A DNA stretch of 64,000 bases from Archaeoglobaceae archaeon (GTDB taxonomy: Archaea; Halobacteriota; Archaeoglobi; Archaeoglobales; Archaeoglobaceae). The stretch lies in the NCBI GenBank assembly GCA_027036775.1, contig JALWDS010000034.1, positions 46,549 to 110,548 of the forward strand, given 5' to 3'. Shown here one piece after another: positions 9,294 through 17,215 of this stretch; position 1 is the stretch's first letter; each line of letters opens with the position of its first letter. A model generated the notes under the pieces. The model saw only the letters and a list, made by a program, of their open reading frames with translations, searched no databases and was not told the DNA's origin. A program made the position numbers and the translations under genes.

Positions 9294-10104
9294 TCTCACC
9301 CTCCTCAAAATCTGGAAACTCTACTTTTGGCTTTATCCAAACACCCTTCTTCCCAACCATGGAACCTTCAACGACGCAACCCTCCTCCATGTAAACGTTT
9401 TCGGCCACTATCTTCCCCAAAACCGTCGATCCGTTAACTATGTAAACGTTTCTTCCCTCTACCATACCGTGAACCCTACTTCTATCCACTACCACGTCCC
9501 TTCCCCTCACGCTACCGTAGAGTTCACTTTCAAAAACCTTTGCGTCCCTACACCTCAGATTTCCCAAAACCCTGCTTCCCTTTATCAAAACGTCCTTACT
9601 CGTCTTTATGTAGTCCAAACTTAACTCCGAATTCTCCGGAACCTCCAAGGGGTTTTGGAAATCCTCGTCGAAGAGTTCCTCTATCTCCTCAGCCCTTCCC
9701 AACTTCAGCATCGCCATTATGTAGAGGAGTATGAACATGACTATTGGCATCGGGTCCTGTATCGTTATGAGACCCCTCGCCTCGAAACCCCTTTTAATTT
9801 TGACGTTCCTACCGATCTCCAAATCGCCGTAAACTGTCAACCTACCCTCAATAGATGTGAACTCCCCAACGTACGCTTCGCCCTTACTTATAACGTTGCC
9901 CTTAACGTTGCACCAAGAACCAAGCCTGACCTCCTCCCTACCCAGCACGTCACCCCTTATCTCGCTCCTGTCTCCAACAACAACCTTCCTCGCCACTATA
10001 CCGTAACCAATCTTGGAGTTTGCACCTATGAGCACGTCCCCCTCAACTATAAGGTTTCTATCCTCAAACTTCGTGTTCCTCGGTATCACGAGTTTCTCCA
10101 ACAT
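9283..10104 (-). CDS. Polymer-forming (bactofilin-like) beta-helix protein
   Basis: About 273 residues from the ATG at 10104; an in-frame GTG at 10113 would overlap apgM by 8 bases. Two blocks of left- or right-handed beta-helix turns with V/I-G periodicity (residues about 15-105 and 165-265) flank a hydrophobic insert ITIQDPMPIVMFILLYIMAMLKLG that could be a membrane-touching helix, and an acidic linker. Such repeats occur in bactofilins, which self-assemble into cytoskeletal filaments, and in hexapeptide acyltransferases; no acyltransferase His is evident. The role in this archaeon is unknown. Neighbours are apgM and the thioredoxin-HEAT gene. Confidence 0.68.
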   Translation of the reverse strand: MLEKLVIPRNTKFEDRNLIVEGDVLIGANSKIGYGIVARKVVVGDRSEIRGDVLGREEVRLGSWCNVKGNVISKGEAYVGEFTSIEGRLTVYGDLEIGRNVKIKRGFEARGLITIQDPMPIVMFILLYIMAMLKLGRAEEIEELFDEDFQNPLEVPENSELSLDYIKTSKDVLIKGSRVLGNLRCRDAKVFESELYGSVRGRDVVVDRSRVHGMVEGRNVYIVNGSTVLGKIVAENVYMEEGCVVEGSMVGKKGVWIKPKVEFPDFEEGENEG

Positions 10105-10105
10105 G

Positions 10106-11338
10106 TCAGGCACCGAACTTCTTCGCCCTGTTTGTTAGATCGAGGAGTATGTTGAAGAGGTCGTTACCGGTTATTCTGTGAAGACCTCCCTTGTAGGCCT
10201 CTAACTCCGAAAACTCCTCAACGTCGTCAACCCTTACGTCGTCGTAAACTACCGTAACCGGAACTGGATCCGCTGTATGATCCTTGACCTTAACCGGAGT
10301 TGAATGGTCTGCGGTTACGACCAAGCAAACCTCTGAGAAGTCCAAACTCAGTATGGGTTCCAAAGCCCTGTCGATCTTCTCTATAAATTTTCTCTTACCT
10401 TCAAAATCCCCGTCGTGTCCGTATTCGTCCGTGGCTTTGATGTGAAGGAGGACGAAGTCGTACCTTTCGAGTGCCTTGATGGCGTTTTCAACCTTCGCAT
10501 TCAAGTTCGTGTCCTTTCCACCCGTGACACCCTCCACCTCCAAAACATCTCCACCGACTATCCTAACTACGCCCTTTATCAAGGCGGTGCCAGAAACGCA
10601 CGCCAACTTCATACCGAACCTCTCTTCAAACTTGGGTAGGTGAGGAGCCTTTCCAGCACCCCTTAGCAGGAGAACGTTCGCTTTGGGTAAACCCCTCTTG
10701 GCCCTCTCGATGTTGAGGGGATGGTTTTCCAAAACTTCGTGGGATCTCTCAACGAAGTAGTTCACGACTTCAGCAGTAAACCTCGCCTTTTCGTCGTCGA
10801 CAAGTGGAACGCACCTCTTAACCTTCTCTCCTATCTTTTTTGGGTCAACGTCGCTAACCTTATCCGACAGATCTCCTCTAAACACGACAGCGCCTCTGTG
10901 CCCGCTTCCCCTCTTGAACGTAAACTCAACACCAAATTGGCTCAAATCTACTTCCTCGTTAACGGCCTTTACGAGCTCGTCCGTTTCGCTTATCCTTCCA
11001 GCCCTCCTGTCCACAACGATCTTATCGAACACGCTACCTTCCCCTTCAACCGTTCCGAAGTTAACCCTAAATGCCACATCTCCCTCCTTAAGCTCTATAC
11101 CGACTCCAGAAGCCTCTATTGGTCCTCTCCCAGTGTAACACTTTAGCGGATCGTAACCCAAGAGGGCCAGATGTGCGGTATCGCTTCCCGGCCTTATCCC
11201 CGGTTTTATAGTGTCCATGATTCCGTTTATACCTCTCTTAGCCAGCTCATCGAGATTTGGCTTTTTTGCTGTTGAGAGGGGAGTCCTTACACCTCTATCC
11301 CCCACGCCGTCTATGACTATCATGAGAATTTTGGACAT
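10106..11338 (-). CDS. apgM: 2,3-bisphosphoglycerate-independent phosphoglycerate mutase
   Basis: A 410-residue archaeal-type cofactor-independent phosphoglycerate mutase, interconverting 3- and 2-phosphoglycerate in glycolysis and gluconeogenesis. The N-terminal MIVIDGVGDRG holds metal ligands, IRPGSDTAHLALLGYDP holds the serine that carries the phosphate, and HIKATDEYGHDGDFEGK plus VTADHSTP give the remaining metal ligands of the alkaline phosphatase fold. The length (about 400) is the archaeal ApgM size, not the 510 of bacterial GpmI. It lies 3 bases downstream of the DUF1464 gene. Confidence 0.94.
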   Translation of the reverse strand: MSKILMIVIDGVGDRGVRTPLSTAKKPNLDELAKRGINGIMDTIKPGIRPGSDTAHLALLGYDPLKCYTGRGPIEASGVGIELKEGDVAFRVNFGTVEGEGSVFDKIVVDRRAGRISETDELVKAVNEEVDLSQFGVEFTFKRGSGHRGAVVFRGDLSDKVSDVDPKKIGEKVKRCVPLVDDEKARFTAEVVNYFVERSHEVLENHPLNIERAKRGLPKANVLLLRGAGKAPHLPKFEERFGMKLACVSGTALIKGVVRIVGGDVLEVEGVTGGKDTNLNAKVENAIKALERYDFVLLHIKATDEYGHDGDFEGKRKFIEKIDRALEPILSLDFSEVCLVVTADHSTPVKVKDHTADPVPVTVVYDDVRVDDVEEFSELEAYKGGLHRITGNDLFNILLDLTNRAKKFGA

Positions 11339-11341
11339 GTT

Positions 11342-12334
11342 TTAGCATTCGATGGGAAATTTAAAAAGCTTCCTCAAATCCTCCGATATGTGATCTAAGA
11401 TACTACCCTTGGCATTATCGAGTTCGAGGTGTTTCACGAGTCCGTGATAAATTCCGTTTGCAATTCCGTTGGCAACTATGCTCGCGCCTTCCGCAGAGCT
11501 CTTAACGCTTTCAATTTTGAAAACACTACGTCCAATGAATTCCTCGAACTCCCTCCAGTAGAGGTCGAACATCCTACCAGAAACGACCAAGTCGTATTTA
11601 GAGCCTAAAACAGCTTCCATAACCTTTACACCCTTTAGTATGTATTCGAACAACCATTCAAGAGCGTAATCGGGAATGCTTTCGAAATCGCATTTGATGA
11701 AGCTCTTCAACCCCCCTTGAAATATCAGCTCCTTCGAATACCCCTTCATCAAAGCCAGCACTTCCAAATCCAAGGAGCCAGATGACGAAAACGAGAGGAA
11801 TCCGGAAGTTCCTCCCAAACCATCGACAATCTTTCCGTTTTTTACCGCTATGAAAGAATTGAAACCGTAACCACCCTCTATCAGAACGAAGTTCTGCTCT
11901 TCGTAACTCCTACCCAACCTCACCATGGCCAAAGCGGTAGAGCAGACCTTGTCGCTCGTCCCCATGTCTATCCTGTTGAACTTCCTGTGTGCTGGAACGG
12001 TTGGCAAAAGCTTGACAGAAGGTATGGTGTATGTTACGTCACCGAAATTATCCTTCAACGCTCTCAGAAGACTTCTAACACCCATTATCTCCCTTCCGAA
12101 GCTCAAAGTTAGGCATGCAAAATCTTTCTCGTCGATCTCGGAGAGCCTCTTAATCGGTAGGCCGTATCCGAATCCGCAACCTATCGCGTTTGGATTGTGG
12201 TCTTTAAGGAATCTAACGATTTCAAGAACGCTGTCTTTCAGATTTTCGACTACTGTGTAGTCTAAGACCCTACCGTCTTCACTTACCACAACGCAGGAAT
12301 CCTTAGTTCCAACATCTATTCCGGCGGTTATCAT
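11342..12334 (-). CDS. DUF1464 protein, ASKHA-fold kinase relative
   Basis: About 330 residues starting MITAGIDVGTKDSCVVV at the ATG 12334. A longer frame to 12373 runs into the tRNA-Glu gene and is rejected. The N-terminal phosphate-1 motif GIDVGTKDS and the later LIEGGYGFNSFIAVKNGKIVDGLGG resemble the actin/Hsp70/sugar kinase fold, and the family has been compared with butyrate kinase. Substrate and role are not known. The gene begins only 9 bases past the 3' end of the tRNA gene and precedes apgM by 3 bases, so tRNA and protein genes may share a promoter. Confidence 0.75.
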   Translation of the reverse strand: MITAGIDVGTKDSCVVVSEDGRVLDYTVVENLKDSVLEIVRFLKDHNPNAIGCGFGYGLPIKRLSEIDEKDFACLTLSFGREIMGVRSLLRALKDNFGDVTYTIPSVKLLPTVPAHRKFNRIDMGTSDKVCSTALAMVRLGRSYEEQNFVLIEGGYGFNSFIAVKNGKIVDGLGGTSGFLSFSSSGSLDLEVLALMKGYSKELIFQGGLKSFIKCDFESIPDYALEWLFEYILKGVKVMEAVLGSKYDLVVSGRMFDLYWREFEEFIGRSVFKIESVKSSAEGASIVANGIANGIYHGLVKHLELDNAKGSILDHISEDLRKLFKFPIEC

Positions 12335-12342
12335 ATTGAAAA

Positions 12343-12418
<76 letters not shown>

Positions 12419-12459
12419 TCATTGATTTTAGGATAGGAACAGCTTAAAAAACTTTTTGG

Positions 12460-12810
12460 TCATTTCAGGAGTGGTAGATTCCCGGTAACCCTGTCAATCT
12501 TCTTGGCGTCGTCTGGTCCAATCACTATTGCGGTAACTGTTCCGGGAGGTATCTCAGTCAAACCCGCATCTACGACGACACCCACGGGCAACCCCAAAAC
12601 TTCAGCTTTTTCCTTAACCTTCATGAGCTCTTCGAGGTTTTTGACCTTAAGGACTATCTTCTTCTGCCCCTGTTCTTTCCACTCCCTAACGACATCTTTG
12701 TCCGCCTTCTCGTATCCTATTATGGATGCGTGTGCAACCTGAACGGCCAACTTCCCCCTGGAGAGTCTCAAGTCTTCTCTGACAACTATGACCTGCTTTA
12801 CCTCCCTCAT
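12460..12810 (-). CDS. pth: Peptidyl-tRNA hydrolase, Pth2 type
   Basis: A 116-residue Pth2, the archaeal/eukaryotic enzyme that releases peptides from prematurely dropped peptidyl-tRNA. The N-terminal KQVIVVREDLRLSRGKLAVQVAHASI is the family signature, with the catalytic Lys and Asp region; AGLTEIPPGTVTAIVIGPDDAKKIDRVTGNLPLLK is the conserved C-terminus. The start codon overlaps the stop of the upstream small gene (ATGA), so both are translated from one mRNA. Confidence 0.95.
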   Translation of the reverse strand: MREVKQVIVVREDLRLSRGKLAVQVAHASIIGYEKADKDVVREWKEQGQKKIVLKVKNLEELMKVKEKAEVLGLPVGVVVDAGLTEIPPGTVTAIVIGPDDAKKIDRVTGNLPLLK

Positions 12811-13064
12811 AGTCCCAATCTTTTCAGCTCTTCCAAGCTTAAGGGTTTCGACTTCTCCTCAACCCACCTTATCCCCACTTCCCTCGACCTTTCAAAATCG
12901 AAGTCCTTTACCACCACATTTTCCCTACCAACGCTGACAACGCAATCCATAGGTATTCCAAAAAATTCGTCGCCGATCTTCACGATCAGATGGTTATCGT
13001 AAACGTCTATGCTCTCCCCAATCACTTTCCCATCCTTCAAGACGAACTTGCAGATCAGATCCAT
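12807..13064 (-). CDS. Small conserved beta-rich protein upstream of pth2
   Basis: An 85-residue protein that I do not assign to a named family with confidence. The first 50 residues (FVLKDGKVIGESIDVYDNHLIVKIGDEFFGIPMDCVVSVG) alternate as six short strands, like a PRC-barrel or small beta barrel, and a short helix SLEELKRLGL ends the chain. It is translationally coupled to pth2 and diverges from the DUF763 gene across a 48-base region with one shared TATA-like box. A role near translation is a guess from context only. Confidence 0.6.
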   Translation of the reverse strand: MDLICKFVLKDGKVIGESIDVYDNHLIVKIGDEFFGIPMDCVVSVGRENVVVKDFDFERSREVGIRWVEEKSKPLSLEELKRLGL

Positions 13065-13082
13065 GAACTCAATTTCATCAGG

Positions 13083-13090
13083 TATATTTA
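13083..13090. promoter_or_regulatory. Shared TATA-like box between the pth2 operon and DUF763
   Basis: TATATTTA, the only good TATA candidate in the gap. It is centred 26.5 bases before ATG 13113 on the plus strand and 22.5 bases before ATG 13064 on the minus strand, so one element may serve both directions. Confidence 0.4.
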
Positions 13091-13112
13091 ACAGATGCGC
13101 TCAACGAACTCT

Positions 13113-14102
13113 ATGAAGTTCATCGACCTACCCCTCCACAGGGGGAAGGTTCCCATTTGGCTTTACAGAAGGATGGTTAAGCTTGCGGACTACATAGTAT
13201 CGATTGTAATTGAGGAGTTCGGTGAGAATGATCTTTTAAGGAGGTTGAGCGATCCCATCTTCTTTCAAGCGTTTTCAAACGTCTTGGGTTTCGATTGGAA
13301 CTCTTCAGGATCAACAACGGTTTTGACGTCAGTTTTAAAGGATGTTTTAAACTCAAAAGACTACGGAGTGAGGGTTGCGGGAGGAAAGGGTGTCAACGCC
13401 TTAAGGACTCCTGAAGAGATAAGTTTACTTGCGGAAGATTTGAATACCGATCCAGAAGAACTGATAAGGGTAAGCAGGCTGTCCGCAAAGATAGACAACG
13501 TAGCTTTGCAGGACGGATACGACCTCTACCATCACACGATCTTTTTCACGAAGGATTGTTGGTGCGTCGTTCAGCAGGGGATGAATCCAAGAGTAAAAAT
13601 GGCGAGGAGGTATCACCTCAACGGAATATACAGTCAGAAGATAGTAACCGAAAGGATTGAAAGGGAAGTTCTGAATCTGATTTCGGAAAAGAGCGAAGGT
13701 TGTAGAGATACTATACTCGACATCGTTAGGGACGGAGAGTTTAGAAGGTTCAAGCTACCTGAAAAGATAGACTGGAAAGCTCTGGAGAGAGCCTACGAGC
13801 TACAACCGAACACTTTCGAAGATTTCCTGCTCGTTAGAGGTGTGGGTAAGAGAACTGTAAGGGCCCTCGCTCTGATAGCGGAACTCGTTTACAATACGCC
13901 TTACGACAGAACCGATCCGGCAAAGTTCTGTTTTGCCTTGGGTGGGAAAGACGGTGTCCCATACCCCGTGGACGTTAAAACCTACGACGAAGTTTTGTCC
14001 TTCCTTGAAGAGATACTGAGTCAGAGGAAGCTCGACGAGTTCAAGCTTGCCTATAGGAGACTTGCTCGGGTGCGAGCCTCGTTAGGATTTGATAGTCCGT
14101 GA
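13113..14102 (+). CDS. DUF763 protein with helix-hairpin-helix
   Basis: About 329 residues from ATG 13113 (MKFIDLPLHRGKVPIWLYRRM), chosen because a TATA-like box lies 26.5 bases upstream; an in-frame ATG at 13095 is only about 8 bases from that box. The conserved core includes VRVAGGKGVNALRTPEEI, DGYDLYHHTIFF, WCVVQQGMN and ARRYHL, typical of DUF763, and a helix-hairpin-helix near residues 235-255 (EDFLLVRGVGKRTVRALALIAEL). The HhH and the many invariant polar residues suggest a nucleic-acid enzyme, but no activity is known. Its 3' end overlaps the CBS regulator gene by 62 bases tail to tail. Confidence 0.82.
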   Translation: MKFIDLPLHRGKVPIWLYRRMVKLADYIVSIVIEEFGENDLLRRLSDPIFFQAFSNVLGFDWNSSGSTTVLTSVLKDVLNSKDYGVRVAGGKGVNALRTPEEISLLAEDLNTDPEELIRVSRLSAKIDNVALQDGYDLYHHTIFFTKDCWCVVQQGMNPRVKMARRYHLNGIYSQKIVTERIEREVLNLISEKSEGCRDTILDIVRDGEFRRFKLPEKIDWKALERAYELQPNTFEDFLLVRGVGKRTVRALALIAELVYNTPYDRTDPAKFCFALGGKDGVPYPVDVKTYDEVLSFLEEILSQRKLDEFKLAYRRLARVRASLGFDSP

Positions 14103-14964
14103 TAACTCCAACCGGTCTTCCCATGTCCGTAACCACAATCAACCTGACGTTGTAATCCCTCATCAACCTCAAAGCTTCGCTCAGCTTTGTATCCTTTTCA
14201 ACCTTTATTACGGTTGGATCCATAAACTCCCTAACCTTTGCATTTCTCTTACCTTCTATGAAGGCTTGAACAGCATTTCTAAGCGAAAATATCCCTATAA
14301 ATTCTTCTTTCTCTTTTACAGGTGCTCTGTGGATGTTGTTTTCAACTAAAACCTTCGAAGCCTCCGCAACGTCATCGTCCGCATCGACAGTTATTATCGG
14401 ACTCGACATGTGCATCCCTACGGTATCTTTGGGAATGGCGTAAATCTTCTTCACCGATATTATGACCATGTTTTCGGTGTCGTCTCTACCCATAACCCTT
14501 CCAAAAACCATCATCTCGTTTACGGGAGTTGGCCCTATGACTATCTCCGAATCTGGTTTGACCTTCTTGATATCCCCCACAACTCTAACCCTCGCTTCAC
14601 AGACCTCGGGATGAGGTAGAGAGGGAAATATCAGCTCTTCAGCGCTCAAATCTTCTATTAGTTTTCCGTTAACGATGACGGGAACTTTAACCGCCTTATC
14701 TGGCTCGGTAATTGAGAGTAACTCGAAGGCCTTTGCGGTTGGTCTGTATCCACCTTTAGGTCCTGGAGCACCTTCCACCAATCCCAAGGCCCTTAAGGCC
14801 TGCATCTGATTTCTAACCGTTCCGGGATTCCTGTTAATCAGTTCTGAAATCTCTTCACCCTTCACGGGCAAACCCTTTTTCTTGTATAACGTAATCAGGG
14901 CGTTCAAAATCTCCCTCTGAATGTGGGTCAAACTCACCGTCATAGTTACATAGGTATCGGTCAT
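14041..14964 (-). CDS. Transcription regulator with N-terminal HTH and C-terminal CBS pair
   Basis: A 307-residue protein of the COG2524 type. Residues 1-75 form a winged helix (LTHIQREILNALITLYKKKGLPVKGEEISELINRNPGTVRNQMQALRALGLVEG). A middle domain of about 110 residues follows, then two CBS motifs from about residue 185 (MHMSSPIITVDADDDVAEASKVLVENNIHRAPV and MDPTVIKVEKDTKLSEALRLMRDYNVRLIVVTDMGRPVGVIT). CBS pairs bind adenosine nucleotides or S-adenosylmethionine, so this is a likely metabolite-sensing DNA-binding protein; targets are unknown. An ATG at codon 8 is an alternative start. The 62-base convergent overlap with DUF763 is unusual. Confidence 0.85.
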   Translation of the reverse strand: MTDTYVTMTVSLTHIQREILNALITLYKKKGLPVKGEEISELINRNPGTVRNQMQALRALGLVEGAPGPKGGYRPTAKAFELLSITEPDKAVKVPVIVNGKLIEDLSAEELIFPSLPHPEVCEARVRVVGDIKKVKPDSEIVIGPTPVNEMMVFGRVMGRDDTENMVIISVKKIYAIPKDTVGMHMSSPIITVDADDDVAEASKVLVENNIHRAPVKEKEEFIGIFSLRNAVQAFIEGKRNAKVREFMDPTVIKVEKDTKLSEALRLMRDYNVRLIVVTDMGRPVGVITDYQILTRLAPEQVSYRQA

Positions 14965-15076
14965 CGGTATTATATTTTTTCATCTATAAGGACTTTACAT
15001 TTTATAAAATTTGTTGAACTTAATTGCCTAAGCGTTAAAGTTTGTTCCGAGATCCCTCTCGATAGTTCTGGTTTAA

Positions 15077-15673
15077 TTATATGAAGTCGAGCAAAGTTTT
15101 GCGTCTCCTTTTTAAAATATCCAAAGCGGTTTTTACATCCCTTTCGAAGTAATCCGAAAGCGATCTGTTCCTTAAGACCGCTGCCGGGTGATAGGTTGGT
15201 ATCAAGTGAATCCTTTTCCCCCACTTCTCAACTTCGAAAACCTTTCCCCTGTCTCTGCTTATTCCCTTGAAGTCTATTCCGAACTCGCTTAAGATTGTTG
15301 AAGACGAAAACCTTCCCAAGCAGACGATCACATCAGGCTTTATTATCTCCAACTGCTTCATTAGGTAGGGTTTGCACGCCTTTATCTCTTCGGGTGTCGG
15401 ATCTCTGTTGTTGGGTGGTCTGCACTTGAGAACGTTCGTTATGTAAACGTCCCTTCTATCCAAACCAAACCTGCTCAAAACTTCCGTCAGATACCTTCCA
15501 GCCCTTCCAACGAAGGGTCTTCCCTGAATGTCCTCTTCTCTTCCCGGTGCCTCTCCCACGAAAACTATCCTCGCATTCGGATTACCCTCCCCGGAAACGT
15601 AGTTTGTCTTGAATTTCCAGAGATCGCACCTCTTACACGACCTTATCTCCCTCTCTATATCTTCAAGATTCAT
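15077..15673 (-). CDS. Uracil-DNA glycosylase, family 4 (Fe-S)
   Basis: A 198-residue family 4 uracil-DNA glycosylase, which removes deaminated cytosine from DNA, an important repair in thermophiles. The N-terminal CKRCDLW gives two of the four Cys ligands of the [4Fe-4S] cluster; LKCRPPNNRDPTPEEIKAC gives the others. The active-site motifs are GEAPGREEDIQGRPFVGRAG and, near the C-terminus, YHPAAVL. Its start overlaps the stop of the upstream hypothetical gene by 4 bases (ATGA), so it is the third gene of the ROK-hypothetical-UDG operon. Confidence 0.94.
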   Translation of the reverse strand: MNLEDIEREIRSCKRCDLWKFKTNYVSGEGNPNARIVFVGEAPGREEDIQGRPFVGRAGRYLTEVLSRFGLDRRDVYITNVLKCRPPNNRDPTPEEIKACKPYLMKQLEIIKPDVIVCLGRFSSSTILSEFGIDFKGISRDRGKVFEVEKWGKRIHLIPTYHPAAVLRNRSLSDYFERDVKTALDILKRRRKTLLDFI

Positions 15674-16407
15674 CCGATCACCTTGAGAGTGTGAATCGCT
15701 ATCTCCTCTGGTTTTATAACGTCTTCTTTCGTGTATCCCCTCCTCCTAAGCTCCCTACCTCCGAGTTGGGAGAGTTCAATCCTTTTAAGGATTTCGTCAA
15801 AAGCGTTTGGACAGTTCAAAACGAAAACGATCTCTTTAAACCTCCTCAAATACTTGAGGGCTTGACAATTCCTCGCAACAACCATTCTGCTTTCAAAATC
15901 CTTCAAAACGACATCCACAAAGTCTCTAAATATGTCCGCAAACTTGAAGTTTGAAAGGTCATCTATCTTCTCGGAAAAAAGCTTCCGAACGCCATCGACA
16001 TCTAAGAACTCGTATGCGTTTTTTACACCTAAGGCCTCCTTTAAATGATCCCCAACCTTTTCGCTCAGTTTTGAAACGTAAACCTCGTCTTCCTTTAAGT
16101 TTGCAACCACCCTAACAACTCCGTGCGAGGTTCCTATCGCCAAGTAGTTCGGATTTTCCACAGACCTAAAACGAAACTCCAAGGGATCGAACTCGAATTT
16201 GAAGGCGTCTAACCTTAGCTTAACTCTCAATTTAAAGATGAAAGAACTTCTTCCCACGTTTTCCAAGATTCTCTCCTTAATCTCTTTAACGGTTTCCTCG
16301 TCAACTTCGGCGTTTTCCAAATTTTTTAAAGCTTCGACAATCCTATCCACACCTCTGCATCTGTAAAAAACCGTGTATCTCCTGAACTCAATTCCGTTCA
16401 CCTTCAT
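15670..16407 (-). CDS. Hypothetical protein between ROK kinase and UDG
   Basis: A 245-residue soluble protein that I do not recognise. The start at ATG 16407 (MKVNGIEFRRYTVFYRCRGVDRIVEAL) overlaps the ROK stop as ATGA and is preceded by GGTGATGG; a TTG-type extension upstream is less likely. The middle (FEFDPLEFRFRSVENPNYLAIGTSHGVVRVVANL) is beta-rich and the rest helical, with no membrane segment or metal motif. Tight coupling on both sides (4-base overlaps) places it in one operon with a sugar kinase homologue and a DNA repair enzyme. Confidence 0.6.
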   Translation of the reverse strand: MKVNGIEFRRYTVFYRCRGVDRIVEALKNLENAEVDEETVKEIKERILENVGRSSFIFKLRVKLRLDAFKFEFDPLEFRFRSVENPNYLAIGTSHGVVRVVANLKEDEVYVSKLSEKVGDHLKEALGVKNAYEFLDVDGVRKLFSEKIDDLSNFKFADIFRDFVDVVLKDFESRMVVARNCQALKYLRRFKEIVFVLNCPNAFDEILKRIELSQLGGRELRRRGYTKEDVIKPEEIAIHTLKVIG

Positions 16408-17165
16408 TCCATCACCGCCAAGCACGCACCTTTGGCAACTGCGAGGGGATCCTTTATAACCCTGACTTCGGTATCGAACTCCGGCATGAGATACCTTCCT
16501 ATTCTCTCCTTAAGGACTTCTTCACTCAACGCTCCTCCAATTCTCCCTCCAAACGCAACGCATTCGACGTCTAAAAGGGTTACCGCATTTGCCACGCATA
16601 AGCAAAAAGTTTCGAAATCCTTTAAGTCGTAAATCTTCCCGCTCTCAACAAGCTCCCTCGGATTCATTCCCCTACTTTCAAAGCTCCATCCACCGAAGTA
16701 TGCCTCCAAATGTCCCCTTCCACCGCACGTGCACTTCCTGTCTCCGCCAACGAACCAATGGCCAATCTCTCCAGCCAAGCCCCTCCCCCTGTAGATTTTA
16801 CCCTCCACAACCACACCGCTCCCAACTCCAGTTCCGACCGTTATCCCCATCAGGTTTTCAAAACCCAACTCGTGGGATGAATAAAGTGCGAAGCAGTTCG
16901 CATCGTTCTCAACCCTAAAGGGGACAGGCAAATCGAAACTTATGGAAACTTTGACGTTTGGAGCCTTCAAAATCCTTCCTTTTCTTATCCACCCGGCGAA
17001 CCCTATTCCGATCTTTTCAGCCTTCAAATCCCTTGCAATCCTTTTCAAGAGGTCGTTCAAATTTTCAACGACGTCCTTAGTTCGGTAGGTCGCCACATGT
17101 TTAAAGTTACCGTCGTAGCACACGACATCTACGTTTGTTCCACCAACGTCAACTCCCACTATCAT
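16404..17165 (-). CDS. ROK-family sugar kinase
   Basis: About 253 residues from ATG 17165 (MIVGVDVGGTNVDVV). A TTG at 17183 would sit directly on the TATA box, so the ATG is preferred. The ROK features are the N-terminal ATP motif VGVDVGGTN, the VENDANCFAL substrate segment, GITVGTGVGSGVVVEGKI, and the zinc motif GHWFVGGDRKCTCGGRGHLE. In the zinc motif the usual third cysteine is replaced by His, so zinc may be bound by mixed ligands. Archaeal ROK kinases phosphorylate glucose or related sugars or N-acetylhexosamines; the substrate cannot be read from the sequence. Promoter is shared with cbiA. Confidence 0.85.
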   Translation of the reverse strand: MIVGVDVGGTNVDVVCYDGNFKHVATYRTKDVVENLNDLLKRIARDLKAEKIGIGFAGWIRKGRILKAPNVKVSISFDLPVPFRVENDANCFALYSSHELGFENLMGITVGTGVGSGVVVEGKIYRGRGLAGEIGHWFVGGDRKCTCGGRGHLEAYFGGWSFESRGMNPRELVESGKIYDLKDFETFCLCVANAVTLLDVECVAFGGRIGGALSEEVLKERIGRYLMPEFDTEVRVIKDPLAVAKGACLAVME

Positions 17166-17186
17166 CCCTCTAACGTATCTCAAGAG

Positions 17187-17194
17187 TTATATAA
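17187..17194. promoter_or_regulatory. Symmetric bidirectional TATA box for the ROK and cbiA genes
   Basis: TTATATAA is a perfect palindrome exactly midway between the two divergent start codons. Its centre is 25.5 bases from the A of ATG 17216 (cbiA, plus strand) and 25.5 bases from the A of ATG 17165 (ROK, minus strand). Both transcripts would be leaderless. No second TATA candidate lies in the 50-base gap. Confidence 0.7.
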
Positions 17195-17215
17195 GGCGAA
17201 CAGTTCCTACATCTG

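Noticed and set aside
10105..10113. GTG start for the bactofilin-like gene
   Set aside because: It would overlap apgM, while ATG 10104 has GGTG at a suitable distance; difference is three residues only.
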